A stretch of 5,176 nucleotides of DNA from Zoogloeaceae bacterium. Lineage in GTDB: Bacteria > Pseudomonadota > Gammaproteobacteria > Burkholderiales > Rhodocyclaceae. Position 1 is the first letter of the stretch; every line of letters begins with the position of its first letter. The notes below the pieces were generated by a model. It did not search any database. It worked only from the letters and a program-made list of their open reading frames with translations, and was not told where the DNA came from. The stretch spans positions 1 through 5,176 of the forward strand of contig JAITEO010000025.1 of assembly GCA_031281985.1 (NCBI GenBank), read 5' to 3'. The translations under genes were made by a program, and so were the position numbers. This document shows, piece after piece, positions 1-5,099 of this stretch.

Positions 1-345
1 CTCTACGTTCGGAACGGTCGGCGGCCAAATCCCGCTTTCATTCTCGGCCCGGCATTCGGCGGCGCTTGCGGGTTTTTGATGCTGGCCCTCCTGCACGCGA
101 GTCCGGCGTGGTTCGACGATGTCCGGCAGGAGACTTTTTCCGTCGTCCGCGAAGATGAAAAAGCCCAATATTGGCAAGGCGTCTCTTCCCCCGAACTGGC
201 CTTTACCCTCTTTCTTTCCCCACAGGAACGGGCATATACGGCCACGGAACCGCCCCGAACCTTCACCATCCATCGCGGCCTTTTCGGGATGTCCGCCATG
301 GAACGCGAAGAGTTCCACGCCCTCTTTCGCTCCAAGGCCAAGTGA
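1..345 (+). CDS. C-terminal part of a membrane protein, paralogue of the next gene (5' truncated by the window edge)
   Basis: The frame is open from base 1 to a TGA at 343-345 and gives 114 residues; the true start lies outside the window. An ATG at 76 exists but falls inside the hydrophobic stretch, so it is unlikely to be the start. Residues about 11-33 (from PAFILGP to LLHASP) look like a membrane segment. The remaining 80 residues are polar and end in a basic tail (RSKAK). The segment from the hydrophobic stretch to the end resembles the C-terminus of the 376-1668 product: DVRQETFSVVREDEKAQYW matches EARKEAFAVLEKEDAAQHQ, and FTIHRGLFGMSAM matches FTVYHGPLGLRAM. I do not recognise the family. 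The gene probably forms a transcription unit with its neighbour 30 bp downstream. The coding call is firm because of this paralogy; the function is unknown. Confidence 0.8.
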   Translation, partial: LYVRNGRRPNPAFILGPAFGGACGFLMLALLHASPAWFDDVRQETFSVVREDEKAQYWQGVSSPELAFTLFLSPQERAYTATEPPRTFTIHRGLFGMSAMEREEFHALFRSKAK

Positions 346-375
346 GCAAAGCATTTTGCATCCGGAAAATCCATC

Positions 376-1668
376 ATGAACGACGCCTCTCTCCCGCTTT
401 CCGCCACGCGGGACGAAAAAATCTCCTATCGTTTCATTCCGAACGAAGCAGCAAGAAAAATGTTCTTTTTGCACGACAACACGGGGAAAGCCATCCTGAA
501 ATGCCTGGCTTTCCTGTGTCTTGTGCTCTTACTGGTTCCGAGCCTGCTTCTGCTTCTTGCTCTCGTCATTTTTCCGTTTTATTTTTCGTTTGCGCGAACG
601 CTTGAATTCATCGCCATGCTGGTGGTCCCCCTGTTCCTCATGGCGGCGGGAACCATCCTCGAGAAGTTTGGCGTCCTCCTGTTCCTCTCCGGCATCGGGT
701 TGGCGCTCCTGTATGTACATTGCCGGAAGATGGCGATTGTCGTGGAGGAACGGGGCGTGACGCTGCACGGTTTTCCGTTTCGCAGTCGCGGGAAATTCTA
801 CGAATGGCGCGAATTTGCGCAGATACGCCGTTCCACATTCCAGAAGCGCGATGTCGTGGTCTTTGTCGACTGTTATGGAAAAAGCTTTCTCCTCCATTTT
901 GGCGAAGAGAAGGCAAAGCGCGGATTCTGGTCTCGCATCTTTTCTTCGCGGGACGCGCGCTCCTCTTTCTTTGTCGGCGACGGGCACGCGCTTTCCCTGC
1001 CGGAAGCCATCGAGAAATTCCATGCTCCGGTCACGCTTCTGGAAGAAGCGGAACGAAAGAAAATCCCGGCGCTGTGTCCGTGCGGCGACTGGAATGTCGA
1101 CATCACGGGCAAGATCGCCCATCTGATCCTGGCCGCGATGGTCATGGTGATTCCGGGCGTCCTGTTTCGCCTCTCGGGGTTCTCCCTTCTGGAAAGCTGG
1201 CAAAGCCGCCTGTTGCCGCTGGCGTATTGCCTGGCGGTGGCGGCAGGATTCGCTTTTTCCTGGCGCTATTTGCGGGAATTGCGCGCAAAAGAAAGCTGGG
1301 AAGCCACATGGCTCGTCTCCTTGCTGTTTGCCGCCTCCCTATGGTTCCTGACCGCATCCGCCGCGCCTCTTCTGCCGGTCTGGCTGGGCGAGGCGCGTAA
1401 GGAAGCGTTTGCCGTCCTGGAAAAGGAAGATGCCGCGCAACACCAGAATGATGGCCGCTACCCATACAGCCTCTACCAGTCCTGGCGCTCCACGCGCGAA
1501 CCCGGCGTCTCGTTCCACTACAAAATCCCGGAAGAACGACGTCAGTACGAACCCGGCGCGCAACAGGAATTCACCGTCTATCATGGCCCTCTGGGTCTGC
1601 GCGCCATGCCGCAGGCGGAACTGCATTCCCTGTGGCGAAAGAAAAAGCCAGATAACCCTCCCGAATGA
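376..1668 (+). CDS. Polytopic membrane protein of unknown function with a soluble PH-like middle domain
   Basis: This is a 430-residue protein starting at ATG 376, with GGAAAA (364-369) correctly placed as a ribosome binding site. Visible architecture: a polar N-terminus (1-35); a strongly hydrophobic region at about 40-114 with two or three membrane segments; a soluble section at about 116-245; three more hydrophobic segments at about 247-266, 278-296 and 310-333; and a charged C-terminal tail of about 95 residues. The soluble section alternates short beta-like stretches (IVVEERGVTLHGFPF, KFYEWREFAQIRR, VVVFVDCYGKSFLLHF). This resembles bacterial PH-like domains that follow membrane helices, but that is inference from pattern only. 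A CPC pair sits at residues 234-236. The C-terminal module (about 335-420) is shared with the truncated gene just upstream, so the pair looks like a tandem duplication. It probably shares a transcript with that gene. Function unknown. Confidence 0.88.
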   Translation: MNDASLPLSATRDEKISYRFIPNEAARKMFFLHDNTGKAILKCLAFLCLVLLLVPSLLLLLALVIFPFYFSFARTLEFIAMLVVPLFLMAAGTILEKFGVLLFLSGIGLALLYVHCRKMAIVVEERGVTLHGFPFRSRGKFYEWREFAQIRRSTFQKRDVVVFVDCYGKSFLLHFGEEKAKRGFWSRIFSSRDARSSFFVGDGHALSLPEAIEKFHAPVTLLEEAERKKIPALCPCGDWNVDITGKIAHLILAAMVMVIPGVLFRLSGFSLLESWQSRLLPLAYCLAVAAGFAFSWRYLRELRAKESWEATWLVSLLFAASLWFLTASAAPLLPVWLGEARKEAFAVLEKEDAAQHQNDGRYPYSLYQSWRSTREPGVSFHYKIPEERRQYEPGAQQEFTVYHGPLGLRAMPQAELHSLWRKKKPDNPPE

Positions 1669-1712
1669 CAACATTCTCCCTTCTCCGCACCTTCAGGCGC
1701 GCATCGCCGCCC

Positions 1713-1769
1713 GCAAGGGCTGCTCTGCAAGGGCTTGCCGCCTGCAAGGGCTTGCTGCCCGCAAGGGCT
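1713..1769. repeat. Four direct copies of GCAAGGGCT
   Basis: GCAAGGGCT occurs exactly at 1713-1721, 1727-1735, 1744-1752 and 1761-1769, so start-to-start spacings are 14, 17 and 17 bases. The last two intervals are similar (TTGCCGCCT and TGCTGCCC between copies). The unit is partly self-complementary when followed by TGC (GCAA..TTGC). It lies in the gap between two convergent genes. It could be a short tandem repeat that varies in copy number. No function is visible. Confidence 0.75.
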
Positions 1770-1805
1770 AAAAAAATCTCCGCCGAAGTTGGGCTTGCGG
1801 CGGAG
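1770..1805 (-). terminator. Rho-independent terminator for sbp (minus strand)
   Basis: CTCCGCCG (1778-1785) pairs perfectly with CGGCGGAG (1798-1805) around a 12-nt loop. Read on the minus strand the stem is followed by ATTTTTTT (1770-1777 on the plus strand is seven A then T), a classic GC stem plus U-tract. On the plus strand no T-run follows, so it faces only the sbp transcript, about 155 nt after the sbp stop and beyond the C1 hairpins. It implies sbp is transcribed without a downstream partner. I see no equally good terminator for the plus-strand membrane gene. Confidence 0.75.
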
Positions 1806-1834
1806 GCAAAAGGAGATGGAAGGAAAACAGAGGC

Positions 1835-1950
1835 GGCAACGCAATCCCGGGGCGGGCTGGTTTTGCGTTGGTCCATGCGGGTTGAAGGCGAGGTTGCCTT
1901 GCCTTCAACCCAAGGCTTCACGGCAAAAAGCGGAGGTCTGCTTTTTGCCG
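1835..1950. repeat. Double-hairpin repeat, copy C1
   Basis: This is one of two copies of a structured repeat (the other is at 4971-5092). It starts with GGCAACGCAATCCC at 1835. Hairpin 1 pairs 1879-1893 with 1897-1911: 15 pairs with one G-T, loop TTG. A 9-nt spacer follows (1912-1920). Hairpin 2 pairs CGGCAAAAAGC (1921-1931) perfectly with GCTTTTTGCCG (1940-1950), with an 8-nt loop. It ends 9 bp before the sbp stop codon, so it lies in the 3' end of the sbp transcript, where it could protect the RNA or slow transcription. The repeat family was not recognised. Confidence 0.85.
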
Positions 1951-1959
1951 CGCATGACG

Positions 1960-2967
1960 TTATTTGATGTAAATCTGGTCGAAGGTGCCGCCGTCGGAGA
2001 AGTGGGTTTTTTGTGCGCTGGCCCAGCCGCCGAAGTCCTTGTCGATGGTGAAGAGCTTGACCTTGACGAACTGGCTGGAATACTTGGCCAGCACTTTCGC
2101 GTCGCTGGGGCGGTAGAAGTTGCGGGCGGCGATCTCTTGTCCTTCGGGGGTATAGAGGTATTTCAGGTATTCCGTCGCCAGCGCGCGCGTGCCGTGTTTG
2201 TCGACCACCTTATCCACCACCGCCACTGGCGGTTCGGCCAGGATGGAGACGGAGGGCACGACGATGTCGAACTTGTCCGGCCCCAGTTCCTTCACGGAAA
2301 GGAAGGCTTCGTTTTCCCAGGCGATGAGCACGTCGCCGATGCCGCGTTCCACGAAGGTGATGGTCGAGCCGCGCGCGCCGCTATCGAGCACCTTCACGTT
2401 GGCGAAGAGTTTCTTCACGAATTCCTTCGCCGTGGCGTCCGATCCGCCGGGCAATTGCTTGGCATAGCCCCAGGCCGCCAGGTAATTCCAGCGCGCGCCG
2501 CCAGAAGTCTTGGGATTGGGGGTGATGACCTCGATGCCGGGCTTGACCAGATCGCCCCAGTCCTTGATGTTCTTGGGGTTGCCCTTCCGTACCAGCAGCA
2601 CGATGGTGGAGGTGTAGGGCGAGGCGTTCAGCGGCAGTTTTTTCTGCCAGTCCTTTGCCAGGAGGCCGGTTGCGGCGACTTCGTCGATGTCGTAGGCCAG
2701 CGCCAGCGTCAGCACATCGGCTTCCAGGCCGTCGATGACCGCGCGCCCCTGCTTGCCGGAGCCGCCATGCGATACCTTCAGATTCAGTTTGTTGCCGCTT
2801 TTCTGTTCCCAGTATTTCTGGAAGGATGCGTTGAATTCCTTGTACAACTCGCGGGTCGGGTCGTAGGAGACGTTCAACAGGGTCAATTCGGCGGCAAGGG
2901 CGCTGCCCGCCAGCAACAGGCCGGACACAAGGCCAACAAGGAGAGGACGCAAGAAGGAGGATTTCAT
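1960..2967 (-). CDS. sbp: Periplasmic sulfate-binding protein of the sulfate/thiosulfate ABC transporter
   Basis: This 335-residue protein captures sulfate in the periplasm and delivers it to a CysTWA-type permease. Residues 1-25 form a Sec signal peptide (KSSFLR, then a hydrophobic core, then GSALA before AELTLL). The mature part carries hallmark stretches of the Sbp family: [11 protein letters not shown] (30-40), SHGGSGKQ (66-73), [11 protein letters not shown] (83-93), [20 protein letters not shown] (149-168), [20 protein letters not shown] (195-214) and GGTFDQIY near the C-terminus (326-333). Length and motifs match E. coli Sbp from memory, and the match is closer to Sbp than to CysP. The start ATG is followed directly by the signal peptide; GGAA just upstream is a modest ribosome binding site. 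No permease or ATPase gene is adjacent and a terminator follows, so it looks monocistronic. Regulation by sulfur status (CysB type) is expected from the family, not shown. Confidence 0.97.
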   Translation of the reverse strand: MKSSFLRPLLVGLVSGLLLAGSALAAELTLLNVSYDPTRELYKEFNASFQKYWEQKSGNKLNLKVSHGGSGKQGRAVIDGLEADVLTLALAYDIDEVAATGLLAKDWQKKLPLNASPYTSTIVLLVRKGNPKNIKDWGDLVKPGIEVITPNPKTSGGARWNYLAAWGYAKQLPGGSDATAKEFVKKLFANVKVLDSGARGSTITFVERGIGDVLIAWENEAFLSVKELGPDKFDIVVPSVSILAEPPVAVVDKVVDKHGTRALATEYLKYLYTPEGQEIAARNFYRPSDAKVLAKYSSQFVKVKLFTIDKDFGGWASAQKTHFSDGGTFDQIYIK

Positions 2968-3046
2968 GTTTGTTCCATTCAGGTGAGGTTGAGATGTGTG
3001 TCATGGTACGAATTCGCCAGGAAAATGGAACGATCTTCTGGTTATT

Positions 3047-3075
3047 CCTATAGAAGCAAAAATTTTATTTGTTTA
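3047..3075 (-). promoter_or_regulatory. Candidate sigma-70-like promoter for sbp
   Basis: On the minus strand, TAAACA (plus-strand 3070-3075) and TATAGG (plus-strand 3047-3052) are 17 bp apart, in an AT-rich patch (about 3040-3078) that stands out from the GC-rich surroundings. It lies 80 bp upstream of the sbp start. Both hexamers match the consensus at only four of six positions, as would suit an activator-dependent promoter. The adjoining TATAGGAATAACC could be part of an activator site, but I cannot identify one with confidence. Confidence 0.35.
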
Positions 3076-3088
3076 GAAAGCGCCAAAA

Positions 3089-3119
3089 GCCAGGGGGTTA
3101 CTTTTGACGCTGCCCTGGC
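3089..3119. repeat. Small inverted repeat upstream of sbp
   Basis: GCCAGGG (3089-3095) is complementary to CCCTGGC (3113-3119) around a 17-nt loop. It lies just beyond the AT-rich sbp promoter candidate, and its right arm overlaps the left flanking direct repeat of element A. It could be an operator-like dyad or chance; a role is not shown. Confidence 0.4.
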
Positions 3120-3123
3120 GCAC
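3116..3123. repeat. Left flanking direct repeat (target duplication) of element A
   Basis: TGGCGCAC sits directly before the GGGTGCGAT end of element A and recurs exactly at 3619-3626, one base after the opposite end. This is what an 8-bp target-site duplication would look like. The match continues for one more G, so the exact register is uncertain. Confidence 0.65.
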
Positions 3124-3180
3124 GGGTGCGATCCACAAAGTGGAGGGGAAACCTCTTCAGACGAAGCGCCGACGCGCACG

Positions 3181-3274
3181 GGAGGCGTCCCGAAGGGACG
3201 CAATTTTGATAACCCCCGGCGTCAGCCGGGGGGGAACATGGCCTCAAGATCAGGTAGCCCCAACGGGGCGTTAC
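3181..3274 (+). repeat. Three-hairpin repeat, left arm of the palindrome inside element A
   Basis: Three short hairpins occur in series: GCGTCCC-GAA-GGGACGC (3185-3201), CCCCCGGC-GTCA-GCCGGGGG (3213-3232) and GCCCC-AAC-GGGGC (3257-3269), ending in GTTAC. The whole arm is repeated in inverted orientation at 3381-3475, with strong similarity over both ends and a diverged stretch between hairpins 2 and 3. Hairpin series of this kind occur as dispersed repeats in bacterial genomes; I cannot name this family. Confidence 0.8.
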
Positions 3275-3380
3275 GTTGTGCAGTTGCATCGGCACATGCG
3301 TCGTTTTTGGCAGAGCCGCTATCGCAATCGTTTTTCGTACACGGGAGCAACGCATGTTTTTTCCCATGCTGCCACTGCGG

Positions 3381-3475
3381 GTAACGCCCCGTTGGGGCTA
3401 TCGAGGGTGGGATTGGCTACCTCTCCCCCGGCTGACGTCGGGGGTTATCGAAATTACGTCCCTTCGGGACGTTCC
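3381..3475 (-). repeat. Three-hairpin repeat, right arm (inverted copy)
   Basis: This is the inverted partner of 3181-3274. The hairpins in reverse order are GCCCC-GTT-GGGGC (3386-3398), CCCCCGGC-TGAC-GTCGGGGG (3425-3444, one G-T pair) and ACGTCCC-TTC-GGGACGT (3456-3472). Against the left arm, the outer pair of the last hairpin has changed from G-C to A-T on both sides, which keeps the pairing. Between the arms, ACATGCGT (3294-3301) and ACGCATGT (3350-3357) add another inverted pair, so the palindrome continues towards its centre near 3326. Confidence 0.8.
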
Positions 3476-3558
3476 CGGACTTTCAAATGCGTTCGCGCTC
3501 GAAAAAAAGAGCGAGGTTTCGTGGTCGATTTCGATACGGTTGGCGGAAAACTTTGGAG

Positions 3559-3580
3559 TGCACCCAGATAAACGGGTGCA
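3559..3580. repeat. Small hairpin TGCACCC/GGGTGCA near the right end of element A
   Basis: TGCACCC (3559-3565) pairs perfectly with GGGTGCA (3574-3580) around an 8-nt loop. GGGTGC is also the outermost motif of element A at both ends, and CACTTTGG follows at 3586. These may therefore be extra internal copies of the end motif, as seen in elements whose transposase binds several sites at each end. That reading is inference. Confidence 0.5.
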
Positions 3581-3618
3581 AATATCACTTTGGCATCATC
3601 CACTTTTAATCGCACCCT

Positions 3619-3626
3619 TGGCGCAC
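3619..3626. repeat. Right flanking direct repeat (target duplication) of element A
   Basis: TGGCGCAC is an exact copy of 3116-3123, here one T away from the CGCACCC end of the element. Sequence after it (GCCGTTCGCC) would have been joined to the left flank before insertion. Confidence 0.65.
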
Positions 3627-3682
3627 GCCGTTCGCCGTCTTTCGTCTTTGGTGTGGTATTTTTCATCCTTTTCGCAGAACCC

Positions 3683-4717
3683 ATGCACGATTCCATGTCC
3701 GTCCGCTTTTTTCTTCTTCTTTCGTTCCTCGTCTTTGCGCCCGCGCTCCATGCCGAAAAGCTTTCCGAGCATCCGGAGGCGCGGCTTTTCATCGAGCGGA
3801 TGCAGACTTTGCACGGCTTTGACGCGCAGGAACTCGAAAAGCGGCTTGCCCGCTTGACGCCCGATGCCCGCGTCCTGAAGCTCGTCGCGCCGCCCACTTC
3901 GCCCACGCAGCGTTCCTGGCAGCGTTATCGCAGCCGCTTTCTCGAAGAGCAGCGCGTCCTGGACGGCCTGGTCTTCTGGCGGGAAAACGCCGCCACGCTC
4001 GCGCGCGCCCATGCCCTCTACGGCGTGCCGGAAGAAATCATCGTCGCCATCATCGGCATAGAAACCCTCTATGGCCGCAACACCGGCAGTTTCAACACTT
4101 TTTCCGCGCTCGCCACGCTGGCCTTTCACGAGCCGCGCCGCGCCGAATTCTTCCGGCAGGAACTCGAACAACTGTTGCTGCTGGCCCGCGAACAAAAACG
4201 CAATCCCGAAAGCTACACCGGCTCCTACGCGGGCGCCCTGGGTCTGCCGCAATTCATGCCCGGCAGCCTGCGCCGCTACGCCGTGGATTTCGATCAGGAC
4301 GGCAACATCGATCTGGCAAACAGCGCGGCGGACGCCATTGGCAGCGTCGCCAACTTTCTTCTCCAGCACGGCTGGCAGGAAAAAGCGCCGATTGCCCTGC
4401 CCGTCGTGACCACCCAGGTCGCGCCCCGGCATCTGCAAGAATGGATGGACGCCGGGATACGCCCCACCCTTGGCCTTTCCATCCTTCGCGCAGCGGGACT
4501 CCAGCCGGAACGCGGCATCGCCTCCGAAATGCCCGACGCGCCCGCCACCTTCGTCGATCTCGTCACGCCGGACGCGCCCACCGAATACTGGCTGGGCTAC
4601 GAGAATTTCTATGTCATCACCCGCTACAACCGTTCCAGCTTCTACGCCATGGCGGTATATCAATCCGCCGAAACGCTGGCGCAGCGCTACCACCTGCCCA
4701 GGAAAGAACGCCCATGA
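3683..4717 (+). CDS. mltB: Lytic murein transglycosylase B (MltB family)
   Basis: This 344-residue exported enzyme cleaves the MurNAc-GlcNAc bond in peptidoglycan, forming 1,6-anhydro-MurNAc ends. Family landmarks: residues 31-110 form the N-terminal helical part (FIERMQTLHGFD, then WRENAATLARAHALYGVPEE); IIVAIIGIETLYGRNTG (119-135) contains the probable catalytic Glu127; SYAGALGLPQFMPGSLRRYA (181-200) and the following DFDQDGNIDL are highly typical; GYENFYVITRYNRSSFYAMA (305-324) closes the domain. Length is close to E. coli MltB (about 360). Residues 1-24 form a signal peptide ending ALHA before EKLSE; there is no lipobox cysteine, so the protein appears periplasmic rather than lipid-anchored. 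ATG 3683 is chosen, with ATG 3695 (MSVRFF) equally possible; neither has a good ribosome binding site. The frame stays open upstream to a TTG at 3590, but that lies inside element A. The stop codon overlaps the flanking repeat of element B. Confidence 0.95.
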   Translation: MHDSMSVRFFLLLSFLVFAPALHAEKLSEHPEARLFIERMQTLHGFDAQELEKRLARLTPDARVLKLVAPPTSPTQRSWQRYRSRFLEEQRVLDGLVFWRENAATLARAHALYGVPEEIIVAIIGIETLYGRNTGSFNTFSALATLAFHEPRRAEFFRQELEQLLLLAREQKRNPESYTGSYAGALGLPQFMPGSLRRYAVDFDQDGNIDLANSAADAIGSVANFLLQHGWQEKAPIALPVVTTQVAPRHLQEWMDAGIRPTLGLSILRAAGLQPERGIASEMPDAPATFVDLVTPDAPTEYWLGYENFYVITRYNRSSFYAMAVYQSAETLAQRYHLPRKERP

Positions 4718-4721
4718 TGGA

Positions 4722-4962
4722 GGGTGTAATTAAAAGTGGAGGATGTCCTGTCAATGATTTATCCCAGACGAAGCGCCGCCGCTTGCTGTCCTTGCAGGGT
4801 ACAAGCCCGTGCAGACTGCAACTTTCCCAGAAAAACCCCGGACAACGCGCCGTGCCACCCCCTCTCCCGCCCTGCCGGGCACCCTCTCCCCCACAGGATT
4901 GGGGGAGAGGGGACGGCAAGCGGTGGCGCTTCGTTGGTTTCCTCCACTTTTCATTGCGCCCC
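4722..4962. mobile_element. Transposase-less, MITE-like element B at the mltB stop codon
   Basis: This is an element of about 241 bp with long inverted ends. The left end is GGGTGTAATTAAAAGTGGA followed by GGA (4722-4743). The right end read inwards is GGGCGCAATGAAAAGTGGA followed by GGA (4961 down to 4940). They match at 19 of 22 bases. Further in, 4769-4791 and 4911-4933 are inverted copies of a CGAAGCGCC..CCGCTTGC..TCC block, 21 of 23 bases; the left side has extra bases between the two blocks. The flanks are CCATGATGGA (4712-4721) and CCATGATGAA (4961-4970), so an 8-bp duplication is likely; the exact boundary is ambiguous by one or two bases. There is no gene inside. It belongs to the same family as element A by its ends and the CGAAGCGCC block. 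Confidence 0.7.
4882..4911. repeat. CCCTCTCCCCCA hairpin inside element B
   Basis: CCCTCTCCCCCA (4882-4893) pairs perfectly over 12 bases with TGGGGGAGAGGG (4900-4911); the loop is CAGGAT. A half-copy, CCCTCTCCC, precedes it at about 4860-4868. Hairpins with CCTCTCCC/GGGAGAGG arms are, to my knowledge, common dispersed repeats in proteobacterial intergenic DNA. There is no T-run after it, so it is not a standard terminator. Confidence 0.75.
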
Positions 4963-4970
4963 ATGATGAA

Positions 4971-5092
4971 GGCAACGCACAATCCCACGGCTGTATGGGG
5001 TTTTTCCTGGGGTTTACATGGGTTGAAGCCAGGCTTTGCCTGGCTTCAAACCCAAAATAAACCGGCAAAAAGTGGGTTTTTACTTTTTGCCG
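4971..5092. repeat. Double-hairpin repeat, copy C2
   Basis: This is the second copy of the repeat at 1835-1950, in the same orientation. It starts GGCAACGCACAATCCC. Hairpin 1 pairs 5020-5034 with 5038-5053: 15 pairs, loop TTT, one bulged A. The spacer is 9 nt (5054-5062). Hairpin 2 pairs CGGCAAAAAGT (5063-5073) with ACTTTTTGCCG (5082-5092), loop 8 nt. Stem lengths, loop sizes and spacer equal those of C1, while stem bases differ in paired fashion. It begins directly after the right flank of element B and ends 7 bp before the next start codon. Confidence 0.85.
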
Positions 5093-5099
5093 ATTTACC

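Larger units (their letters stand above)
3124..3618. mobile_element. Transposase-less, MITE-like element A between sbp and mltB
   Basis: The element is about 495 bp. Its left end reads GGGTGCGATCCACAAAGTGGA. Its right end, read inwards on the minus strand, is GGGTGCGATTAAAAGTGGA (3617 down to 3599). Both fit the ends of element B at 4722-4962. The left end also shares CAGACGAAGCGCC.CGC (3158-3175) with B (4765-4782), 17 of 18 bases. An exact 8-bp direct repeat flanks it. The interior carries a large imperfect palindrome (3181-3475) but no credible gene: a frame at 3104-3571 stays open but simply translates hairpin repeats. An 8-bp duplication is compatible with several insertion-sequence families (for example IS66, ISL3, IS1595), so I do not assign one. 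Its insertion lengthened the divergent sbp-mltB spacer to 715 bp. Confidence 0.65.

Noticed and set aside
529..1203. A 224-codon minus-strand frame inside the membrane-protein gene
   Set aside because: It is opposite a gene with clear membrane segments, a ribosome binding site and a paralogue next to it.
1921..1950. The 11-bp C1 hairpin as the main sbp terminator
   Set aside because: No T-run follows the stem on either strand; the 1770-1805 hairpin with a seven-T tract is a far better candidate.
1735..3384. A long open frame of 549 codons on the plus strand
   Set aside because: It runs antisense through sbp, whose minus-strand protein matches a well-known family along its full length. The open frame is a by-product of GC-rich codon use.
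3181..3475. A CRISPR array
   Set aside because: The repeats are inverted and hairpin-rich, without regularly spaced direct repeats and unique spacers.
3104..3571. A 155-codon plus-strand frame across element A
   Set aside because: It translates the hairpin repeats and the flanks, with no ribosome binding site. The same peptide strings appear on the other strand of the opposite arm, as expected from an inverted repeat and not a gene.
3590..3682. An upstream TTG start for mltB at 3590
   Set aside because: It would place the start inside the right end of element A and put 31 residues ahead of a good signal peptide.
3596..4693. A 365-codon minus-strand frame
   Set aside because: It lies antisense to mltB, which has all family motifs; the frame's product has no recognisable features and starts and ends within mltB and element A.
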